In this document: piece after piece, positions 21,766-27,395 of the stretch
Layout: each line of letters opens with the position of its first letter
How positions within the stretch are numbered: the first letter of the stretch is position 1
Assembly (NCBI GenBank): GCA_023662705.1
Contig: JAMPIM010000025.1
Coordinates: 1 to 27,395 of the forward strand
Direction of reading: 5' to 3'
Length of the DNA stretch: 27,395 bases
Source of the DNA: Candidatus Gastranaerophilales bacterium
GTDB taxonomy: Bacteria > Cyanobacteriota > Vampirovibrionia > Gastranaerophilales > Gastranaerophilaceae
Program-made: the position numbers and the translations under genes
The notes under the pieces: generated by a model
The model's input: the letters and a program-made list of their open reading frames with translations, nothing else
Databases searched by the model: none
Told to the model about the DNA's origin: nothing

Positions 21766-22611
21766 TGGAAGTTCATCCAAAATAAACAGTCCTAATCTTC
21801 CTTCTCGAAAATCTTTTAATATGAATTTAGCTGTTCTTTCAGTATCAGGAGACTCACTTCTTATAATCCAATTACGGCTTAACGCAATTGTTTCCAATTT
21901 CAGGTCTTCTACTTTGTAATGTTCTTTTACGACTTGAGTATATTTGCCTTCTGATAACATATCTAAAAGAGCCTGAGCAACAGGTTCAGGAGAATAAGCA
22001 TTTTCTGATACAGAACTTACAAAAGCTAATTTAGCTGCTTGCATTTGGTCATCCTGTTTTGTAGGAATAATCCCGGGGGTATCAAGAAGTTCCAATTTCG
22101 GATTAATTCTTACCCATTGCTGCTGTCTTGTGACACCTGCTTTTGCTCCGATTTTTGTTTTAGAAGATTTTGTCAGCTTATTAATAACGCTGGATTTCCC
22201 TACATTAGGCATGCCGACAACCATTGCACGCGCAGCACGTCTCAATAAACCTTTTGCCATTAAAGCCTGAATCTTTGGCTCTGATAGTTCAACTGCCGAA
22301 TTAATAACAGCAGGTAAATCTTTTGCGCCCTTTGCATCTGTAACAATAACAGGGCAGCCTGTTGTTTCTTTTAAATACGCAACCCATTGTTTAAGCTCTG
22401 ATTTTTCAACTAAATCAGCTTTATTCAACAAAAGAAGCCTTGGTTTTTCTCCCAAGAGCTTCTTAATGTTTGCATAACTGCTGCTTAAGGGTATACGCGC
22501 ATCACGTACCTCAATCACGACATCAACAAGATTTAATTTTTCTTTAAGCTGACGCTCTGCTTTCGCAATATGACCCGGGTACCAGTGAATGTGTAAATCT
22601 GTTCTACCCAT
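21751..22611 (-). CDS. ylqF: Ribosome biogenesis GTPase YlqF/RbgA
   Basis: Circularly permuted GTPase of 286 residues needed for late assembly of the 50S subunit. The G motifs occur in permuted order: G4 NKAD (63-66), G1 GMPNVGKSS (133-141), G2 region GAKAGVT (155-161) and G3 DTPG (177-180). The N-terminal HWYPGHIAKAERQL is typical of the family. A helical C-terminal domain binds rRNA. Length matches B. subtilis RbgA (about 280). It lies five bases after rplS, and pairing with the L19 gene is common in bacteria and consistent with a 50S assembly role. AGG is a short ribosome-binding site. It overlaps the EamA gene end by 15 bases on the opposite strand. Confidence 0.93.
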   Translation of the reverse strand: MGRTDLHIHWYPGHIAKAERQLKEKLNLVDVVIEVRDARIPLSSSYANIKKLLGEKPRLLLLNKADLVEKSELKQWVAYLKETTGCPVIVTDAKGAKDLPAVINSAVELSEPKIQALMAKGLLRRAARAMVVGMPNVGKSSVINKLTKSSKTKIGAKAGVTRQQQWVRINPKLELLDTPGIIPTKQDDQMQAAKLAFVSSVSENAYSPEPVAQALLDMLSEGKYTQVVKEHYKVEDLKLETIALSRNWIIRSESPDTERTAKFILKDFREGRLGLFILDELPSEDN

Positions 22612-22616
22612 TTAGC

Positions 22617-22970
22617 CTATCTTTTTTCAATTTTTTCCTTAATACGAGTTGCTTTACCTGAACGTTCTCTTAAGTAGTACAACTTAGCACGTTTAACATC
22701 ACCGCGTCTAAGAACTTGGATTTTTTCAATACGTGGAGAGTATACTAAGAATACACGTTCAACACCAACACCTTGGAATACTTTTCTTACAGTAATTGTT
22801 TTGTTGATTCCAGAACCGTGCTCAGCGATAATAGCGCCTTCGTAAGCCTGGATTCTTTCTTTATTACCTTCTACGATACGGCAGAATACTTTAACTGTAT
22901 CACCAGGATTCATTTCCGGTAATTCTCTTGTAGTGTATTCAGCTTCTAAATTTTTAATAATAGGATTCAT
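22617..22970 (-). CDS. rplS: 50S ribosomal protein L19
   Basis: Ribosomal protein of 117 residues located at the 30S-50S interface. The family signature is visible in PGDTVKVFCRIVEGNKERIQ (about 22-41), GAIIAEHGSGINKTITVRKV, GVGVERVFLVYSPRIEKI and RRGDVKRAKLYYLRERSGKATRIKE. Length is typical (115-120). AAGGAA nine bases before the ATG is a good ribosome-binding site, and TGTATAAG about 30 bases upstream is a likely -10 box. It is the first gene of a two-gene operon with the YlqF/RbgA-type GTPase. Confidence 0.97.
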   Translation of the reverse strand: MNPIIKNLEAEYTTRELPEMNPGDTVKVFCRIVEGNKERIQAYEGAIIAEHGSGINKTITVRKVFQGVGVERVFLVYSPRIEKIQVLRRGDVKRAKLYYLRERSGKATRIKEKIEKR

Positions 22971-23067
22971 TTTTGCTATTCCTTATATTTTGACTATCTT
23001 ATACATTTGGTTTTATCGTAGAATAAACAAATTAAAATTACAAGTAGTCATTAAAATATTTCAAAGA

Positions 23068-23095
23068 ATTGTAAACATTTTTTTACTTTTGTAAC
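23068..23095 (-). promoter_or_regulatory. HLR1-like boxes upstream of the 23176 gene
   Basis: On the minus strand GTTACAAA (23088-23095) and TTTACAAT (23068-23075) both match the HLR1 half-site (G/T)TTACA(T/A)(T/A). They are separated by 20 bases start to start, two helical turns, and the middle turn is not conserved. The plus strand contains TTGTAACAA at 23089-23097. A -10-like TACAAT at 23128-23133 would put the boxes at about -72 to -45. Confidence 0.45.
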
Positions 23096-23175
23096 AATTT
23101 TAGCTAAAATTATCAAATAGGGATATTTACAATCATTATTACAAACAGTCGAAATGTGAAGAAAGGTTTAATTAA

Positions 23176-24654
23176 TTGTTACCTGTTTCCAATAATAGCG
23201 CCGCAATGGCTAAATTTATTACCAAAATGACTAAAGCTGATGCTTTAGCGCCTATTATTGCATTGGAATCCGTAGTTGTTACCGGTAGAACATATCAGGC
23301 TTATAAAAGAGGAAAAGGCGATGAAGCCAGAGAACGTTTTCTTGAAGAAACAACAGGTTCTCTTGTCTGGTTATGCGGTGTAGCTGCTCTTAACGAATTA
23401 GGCGACAAACTGTTAGGCAAGATATTAAGAAAACCCGGAGCTAATTTTGACGTAGGAACGGATAAAGTTTTAAGACGTCCTTTTGATAATTTTATGCAAA
23501 AAGTTGCTCCAAAAGGATTAAACGGTACTCAAGTAGCATTGTTAAAAGGTGCTAAAGTTTTATCAAGTATTCTCCTTGCTAACCTGTTTATTGGTTTTGT
23601 GGTTCCAAAAATCAACCATTATATAACTAATACCGTAAACAGTAATAAAAAAGATTTAGAAGCTGAAAATAAACCAGCCAATGAAGAAAAAAATTCACCA
23701 AATCCTAGTTTTAAAGGTGCAATTAATGCATTAAACGTATTTACAAACGCTATTGAAAATACTAACACAGGCAAATTGCTTTCAACCGATTTTGGTATTG
23801 CAGGCGGCAGAATGTATAATGCAAGAACAAAAGAAGAACGCAGAGAAATCGCATTTAGAGATTTAGGCTCAATTTATTTCTACATGTGGGCTCAAGGTCA
23901 TGTCGGCAACCTCTTAAATCTTGCTGAAAGCGGTAAAGCTACAAGACTTAATCCGTCTACAGCATCTACAGTGGACAAATATTTAGAAGATTATTTGAAC
24001 GCTCATGGTGGTGAAATGAGCCTGGAAGATTTCAAAAAAGCAGTAATAGGTAATAAATCTGATGTAAAATTACCTGAAGGAATAAAATTTGAATCACAAA
24101 AAGTATCTGCATTAGGTAAATTATTCAACTCAGAACCGCTTCAAGTTGCGAAAGTCAGTGAGCTTGAATCAATTATTACAGATTCGGAAGTTCTAAACAG
24201 AATTAAAGAAATGGCAAAATTACAGCCTGAAAGACTCGGAGAAGCTGTAATTACAAAACAACAACTAATTGATGCTCTAAATAATGCAGAAATTACAAAT
24301 CCTAAATTATTAGACAAAGCGTTTAATGAATTTACGGGTGGTGCTCACAATAATGAGTTCAAATTTGTATCAAATAACAAACTCGAAAAACTAAAAAAAG
24401 AAATGATTGAATATGCTGAAACAATCTGCAAAGAATCTAAAGACGGCAAAATAAATAATGAATTGCTCAAAAAAGTTAAAAATAAAAATATGATGTATAA
24501 CGGAATAAATTTTGCAGCCGGATTTGCTGTTGCAGCATTATTCTTATCAACTCTGATTCCCAAAATCCAATACTATATAACTCGTAGAGCAACAGGTGTT
24601 GATGCATTTCCTGGCACATACGATTATGAACATAAAAAAGATATGGTTGCATAA
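23176..24654 (+). CDS. Orphan membrane protein with duplicated TM-PKI-YIT segments
   Basis: Protein of 492 residues, not recognised. Two hydrophobic helices at about 127-146 and 443-462 each end in the same motif, VPKINHYIT and IPKIQYYIT, which suggests an internal duplication or two equivalent membrane anchors. The about 300 residues between them are charged and helical. The N-terminal block NNSAAMAKFITKMTKADALAP is amphipathic. I chose the TTG at 23176 because GAAAGG lies nine bases upstream; the ATG at 23206 lacks such a site. An HLR1-like site lies upstream at the same distance as for the genes at 8448 and 26051. The DtxR-family gene promoter starts two bases after its stop codon. It appears lineage-restricted, which is my impression and not a search result. 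Confidence 0.75.
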   Translation: MLPVSNNSAAMAKFITKMTKADALAPIIALESVVVTGRTYQAYKRGKGDEARERFLEETTGSLVWLCGVAALNELGDKLLGKILRKPGANFDVGTDKVLRRPFDNFMQKVAPKGLNGTQVALLKGAKVLSSILLANLFIGFVVPKINHYITNTVNSNKKDLEAENKPANEEKNSPNPSFKGAINALNVFTNAIENTNTGKLLSTDFGIAGGRMYNARTKEERREIAFRDLGSIYFYMWAQGHVGNLLNLAESGKATRLNPSTASTVDKYLEDYLNAHGGEMSLEDFKKAVIGNKSDVKLPEGIKFESQKVSALGKLFNSEPLQVAKVSELESIITDSEVLNRIKEMAKLQPERLGEAVITKQQLIDALNNAEITNPKLLDKAFNEFTGGAHNNEFKFVSNNKLEKLKKEMIEYAETICKESKDGKINNELLKKVKNKNMMYNGINFAAGFAVAALFLSTLIPKIQYYITRRATGVDAFPGTYDYEHKKDMVA

Positions 24655-24655
24655 C

Positions 24656-24684
24656 TTGACAATTTGTTAGGTTAACCTTACAAT
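24656..24684 (+). promoter_or_regulatory. Consensus promoter containing a DtxR-type operator
   Basis: TTGACA (24656-24661), a 17-base spacer and TACAAT (24679-24684) form a near-ideal promoter. The near-palindrome TTGTTAGGTTAACCTTACAA (24664-24683) fills the spacer and most of the -10 box. Eighteen of its 20 positions are symmetric, and the AGGTTAACCT core resembles known DtxR/IdeR-type operators (TTAGGTTAACCTAA class). Six bases separate the -10 box from the ATG at 24691. Confidence 0.82.
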
Positions 24685-24690
24685 TGTTTT

Positions 24691-25059
24691 ATGGATAATA
24701 AACTTACATCAAGTCTTGAGGATTACCTTGAAGTAATTTGTAACTGTGAAAAATCAGGTCAAGCAGTCCGTGCTGTTGATATTTCAAAGACTTTGAATAT
24801 TAGCAGAGCATCTGTTACTGAAGCATTACAAAAATTACACTCAAAAGGGCTGATTGTTTATGATAAAACAATTACACTTACTAATGAGGGCAGATTAAAA
24901 GCACAAGAGGTTGTTTCAAAACATAGTATTCTACAAAAATTTTTTGAAGAAGTGCTTGAGCTTGATACTCAAGAAGCATCCGAAAATGCTTGTAGAATTG
25001 AACACGTAATATCAGAAACAGCATTCAGTAAAATCTCAGACTATTTAAAAAACAGGTAG
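24691..25059 (+). CDS. DtxR/MntR-family metal-dependent repressor, short form
   Basis: DNA-binding regulator of 122 residues with an N-terminal winged helix (about 5-68; recognition helix around NISRASVTEALQKL) and the dimerisation/metal-binding domain (about 72-120). It has no C-terminal SH3-like domain, as in MntR. Metal ligands inferred by alignment in memory are Asp11, Glu14, His78, Cys101, Glu104 and His105. The segment ENACRIEHVIS has cysteine where DtxR has Cys102, whereas B. subtilis MntR has glutamate there, which leans toward iron sensing; Asp11 is MntR-like. The promoter contains a palindromic operator, so autoregulation is expected. No metal transporter gene is in the window. The ATG coincides with the predicted +1, and no ribosome-binding site exists. 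A membrane-protein gene follows nine bases downstream in the same operon. Confidence 0.88.
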   Translation: MDNKLTSSLEDYLEVICNCEKSGQAVRAVDISKTLNISRASVTEALQKLHSKGLIVYDKTITLTNEGRLKAQEVVSKHSILQKFFEEVLELDTQEASENACRIEHVISETAFSKISDYLKNR

Positions 25060-25068
25060 AATTCAACA

Positions 25069-25968
25069 ATGAATATATTTAAAGTTGCAGGCAAGTTTCT
25101 TGACCAGCCTGCTTTGGTTGCAAAATTTCAGAAATCAGTTCCCTATGTTCTATCAGGAGCAGCAGGCATATACGGATATAATGAAGTAAGAAAATCTCCA
25201 CAAGAACATAAGAAAAATAAGGCTGTAAAAACCTTTACAACACTTGCATTTACTGTTGCTTCAGCTCTGGCAGCTCCTAAAATAACCGATAAGATATTTC
25301 GAGCAGGGAAAAATATAGACAAAAATATTATAAAGAACAAGATAATGTCTCCCAAAGAAGTGAAGCATTTATACCAAACAATGGATAGAGATTCTTTTAA
25401 CAAACTGATACCAGAGCCCGAAAATATAACATCTAAAGAAATTTTTTCAGAAATAGGCAGATTATCGCTTTTTGGATTAATACCTGTTGTTGGAGGAATA
25501 ACAGGAGGTATTGCAGGCGACAAACTCACTGACAAACACTGGAAAGAGAAATTGCCCGATAAAATCAAAGAAGGCGCTTATCAGTATCTTGCAAATATAT
25601 TCTTATGCAATATTGGCGCAGGAGCAGCATTAGGGATTATGGAAAAAATGAATATCCGCTCAAAAGCACCCCGCGCACTCGGAATGGTAGGAGGAATAAT
25701 AACAACGGGAGTTATTGGAGGAAGTGCTATTGCCAATTTAATCGGAGAAAAAATAATTAATCCTATGTTTAAATCGAAAGATGATTTTGAACCGAGACAT
25801 CCTGAAGCTCTTGACATAGGTTTACATACAGATGATATTGCAACAGTGGCTGTTATGTCAGGTTTAAAATGGATAGAACCGGCTCTGCCATTGATGTATG
25901 CCATTTCAGGATATAGAGCCGGTATTGGTTATAGGAATTCAAAAGAACATAAATGTAACGAATTGTAA
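25069..25968 (+). CDS. Orphan membrane protein in the DtxR-family operon
   Basis: Protein of 299 residues, not recognised. Hydrophobic segments lie at about 24-37, 54-70, 134-152 (glycine-rich LIPVVGGITGGIAGD), 180-192 and 205-225 (MVGGIITTGVIGGSAIANL), with another near 264-282. The glycine-rich helices and the segment DIGLHTDDIATVAVMSGLKW are the most distinctive parts. The first hydrophobic stretch ends in AAPKITDKI, reminiscent of the PKI motif in the 23176 protein. It starts nine bases after the DtxR-family gene and should be under the same metal-responsive operator. A metal-linked membrane function is a reasonable guess but no known transporter motif is seen. Its last codons contain the HLR1-like site of the next gene. 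Confidence 0.75.
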   Translation: MNIFKVAGKFLDQPALVAKFQKSVPYVLSGAAGIYGYNEVRKSPQEHKKNKAVKTFTTLAFTVASALAAPKITDKIFRAGKNIDKNIIKNKIMSPKEVKHLYQTMDRDSFNKLIPEPENITSKEIFSEIGRLSLFGLIPVVGGITGGIAGDKLTDKHWKEKLPDKIKEGAYQYLANIFLCNIGAGAALGIMEKMNIRSKAPRALGMVGGIITTGVIGGSAIANLIGEKIINPMFKSKDDFEPRHPEALDIGLHTDDIATVAVMSGLKWIEPALPLMYAISGYRAGIGYRNSKEHKCNEL

Positions 25969-25969
25969 C
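25952..25969 (-). promoter_or_regulatory. HLR1-like tandem box upstream of the 26051 gene
   Basis: The minus strand reads GTTACAAT-TC-GTTACATT, a perfect match to the HLR1 pattern of two 8-base direct repeats separated by two bases. The site lies across the stop codon of the 25069 gene, 81 bases before the next start. No strong -10 box is visible for this promoter (weak candidate TAATAC at 26011-26016). Confidence 0.55.
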
Positions 25970-26050
25970 AATATTGTCCAATTTATTAAAGAAATTAAGT
26001 AATGATGCCGTAATACATAGAAAGGGACAAACAAAAAGGAAGCACACAAA

Positions 26051-27217
26051 ATGGGAATGGCGGCATCACAAGCACGCTTGCTGAGTATTACAGCAAGAAT
26101 ACACGATGTTGAGTACCAGGCACAATCTATCCAGAATGCCAAGGTACAGCTCGCTACGCAATCCGATCAAGTCTATAACGACTATATGGAAGCGCTAGAT
26201 GCTCAAACTTTGACTATTTCCACTATTGGAGCAGATGGTTCAAAAGCTCGTATTACTGCTAACTTTAATAATTTATTCTCTTCAAACAGAGTACGTCCTG
26301 CTGATGGCAGCATTTACGCTCTTCGTAACGAACAAGGTAAATTGGTTGTTGAAAACGATGTTTACAATGCTTATGAAAGCTTTAACGGACAAGACGCTTA
26401 CGCATTTGCAACTTATATGCTTGGTGGTGAAGCAAGCTTAGATGCTAATGCGAGTGATTTTGATAACTATACAAACAATATTCATAAAAAAGAAGAAGCT
26501 GTTTATCAAAAGAATAAAGATAATACAGATAAAATTGCAAAAGATTCTACAATTGATACATTAAGAAAAGCTCTTGAGGATTATGTATCTGATGGTGATA
26601 TTTATAGCGGAAATTTAAAACCTGAATATGACACCGAAGAAGGCAGAGAAAAATACGAAGGTACATTACAAAACTACAGAGAAGCTATGTACAAACAATT
26701 CGGTGAAGATATTTGTACAGACTTAATTCAAACTGACATCGGAAACGATGCATCAATGACTGAAGCACAATACAATCAAGACAGATTCAACAACTATGTT
26801 GACATCTTCAACCAAATCAAAATGTGCGGCGGCTGTGTACCAATCTCTGATTACAATGGTCTTTTTGGCGATGCATCTAATAATAGTGAATGGTTAACTT
26901 CAATGATTCAATGCGGTAAGTTCACTATCGATACATTCAGTAAAGATAAGAACGGTAAAATGTCAATGATGACAACTTCTCCAAGTTCTGATTCTTGCTT
27001 AAGCTATACTGAAGTAACTTCAATTGATTCAACTGCAGTTAAAAAAGCTGAAGCTAAATATGAAAAAGATTTAAAAGAAATCGATAAAAAAGATAAACGT
27101 TATGATTTAACTTTATCTAAGCTTGAAACTGAACGTACAGCTCTAACAACAGAATATGATTCAGTTAAAAAAGTAATAGAAGATAACATTGATAGAACAT
27201 TCGGTATCTTCTCTTAA
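26051..27217 (+). CDS. Orphan coiled-coil protein, function unknown
   Basis: Soluble-looking protein of 388 residues, not assigned to a described family. The N-terminal block MGMAASQARLLSITARIHDVEYQAQ continues as a helix to about residue 55. A variable acidic middle follows, with KMCGGCVPISDYNGLFG containing a CxxC pair. The C-terminal 60 residues are a coiled coil (LSKLETERTALTTEYDSVKK) ending in DRTFGIFS. Like the 8448 protein it has no signal peptide, helical ends and a phenylalanine-containing TFG tail. This layout recalls appendage or secretion-apparatus proteins, but I see no family match. AAAAAGGA about ten bases before the ATG is the ribosome-binding site. It is monocistronic, with an HLR1-like site upstream and a good terminator downstream. 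Confidence 0.8.
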   Translation: MGMAASQARLLSITARIHDVEYQAQSIQNAKVQLATQSDQVYNDYMEALDAQTLTISTIGADGSKARITANFNNLFSSNRVRPADGSIYALRNEQGKLVVENDVYNAYESFNGQDAYAFATYMLGGEASLDANASDFDNYTNNIHKKEEAVYQKNKDNTDKIAKDSTIDTLRKALEDYVSDGDIYSGNLKPEYDTEEGREKYEGTLQNYREAMYKQFGEDICTDLIQTDIGNDASMTEAQYNQDRFNNYVDIFNQIKMCGGCVPISDYNGLFGDASNNSEWLTSMIQCGKFTIDTFSKDKNGKMSMMTTSPSSDSCLSYTEVTSIDSTAVKKAEAKYEKDLKEIDKKDKRYDLTLSKLETERTALTTEYDSVKKVIEDNIDRTFGIFS

Positions 27218-27262
27218 TAAAATTTTCCTTTTTAAATTTAATAATCCCTTTTCCCTTTTTCC

Positions 27263-27292
27263 GCTTGAGCAATTATGTTCAAGCTTTTTTTT
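27263..27292 (+). terminator. Intrinsic terminator of the 26051 gene
   Basis: GCTTGA pairs with TCAAGC across a ten-base loop and is followed by eight T residues. It lies 46 bases past the stop codon. Confidence 0.8.
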
Positions 27293-27363
27293 AGTGTTTA
27301 GCAAATAAAAAGACTTTACTTTTTTGTTTTTATCTGTTAAACTCATTATGTCAATAGTTTCTT

Positions 27364-27394
27364 AAAAGAAGAACGGTTTCCCCGTTCTTCTTTT
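27364..27394. terminator. Strong symmetric hairpin at the window edge
   Basis: AAAAGAAGAACGG pairs perfectly with CCGTTCTTCTTTT around the loop TTTCC (13-bp stem), giving A and T tracts on both sides. It resembles the palindrome at 9271-9300 and probably terminates a gene entering from beyond the window on the minus strand. Bases 27293-27363 hold no recognisable gene. Confidence 0.75.
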
Positions 27395-27395
27395 A

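Noticed and set aside
1..27395. CRISPR array, insertion sequence, prophage or riboswitch
   Set aside because: No regularly spaced repeats, transposase, integrase, phage structural gene or recognisable riboswitch fold was seen on either strand. I also noticed no GCGATCGC (HIP1) octamers.

Overview
The window is A+T-rich bacterial chromosome with densely packed single genes and short operons on both strands. Core genes (dnaA, polA, ruvC, rplS, a YlqF/RbgA-type GTPase, dxr, bioF, tRNA-Lys and tRNA-Cys) sit among genes I recognise only as lineage-type hypotheticals. The style of those hypotheticals (the helical proteins at 8448-9254 and 26051-27217 and the membrane proteins at 23176-24654 and 25069-25968), the low G+C and dnaA lying apart from dnaN suggest a non-photosynthetic relative of Cyanobacteria (Vampirovibrionia/'Melainabacteria', Gastranaerophilales-like, probably gut-derived). 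This is inference from sequence style, not a database result.

Layout. 160-2788 (-): an MnmC-type methyltransferase with an unusually long insert, followed by an overlapping FAD oxidoreductase. 2907-5989 (+): a secreted HExxH protein, then a CtpA-type S41 protease overlapping bioF. 5973-8246 (-): dxr, tRNA-Lys and a stand-alone OLD-type TOPRIM protein. 8448-9254 (+): an orphan helical protein ending at a perfectly palindromic terminator. 9299-12441 (-): a TPR protein, dnaA, tRNA-Cys and ruvC. 12516-13583 (+): a DUF2229-type activase-related protein. 13606-16266 (-): polA. 16337-18631: an orphan gene and two tail-to-tail uridine-kinase-like paralogues. 18697-20888 (-): a PilZ/YcgR-like protein followed by a TPR protein. 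20947-21765 (+): an EamA transporter. 21751-22970 (-): rplS and the YlqF/RbgA-type GTPase. 23176-27217 (+): an orphan membrane protein, a DtxR-family regulator, a second orphan membrane protein and an orphan coiled-coil protein. No stretch longer than about 205 bases lacks a gene.

The most interesting signals are regulatory. (1) Three orphan genes (8448, 23176, 26051) share a TTGTAACAA core at nearly the same distance (87-92 bases) before their starts. Read on the other strand, it forms tandem GTTACA-type boxes in 10-base register that resemble HLR1, the site bound by the cyanobacterial response regulator RpaB. (2) At least six genes, perhaps seven, have a -10 hexamer only 6-8 bases before the start codon and no Shine-Dalgarno sequence. 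This predicts leaderless mRNAs, in contrast to neighbours with clear leaders. (3) The DtxR-family gene carries a 20-base near-palindrome filling the spacer of a consensus promoter whose predicted +1 is the start codon itself. (4) A second operator-like inverted repeat fills the promoter spacer of one uridine-kinase-like gene. (5) A short repeat family sits inside both genes of the methyltransferase/FAD operon. No CRISPR array, insertion sequence, prophage or complete defence locus was seen.
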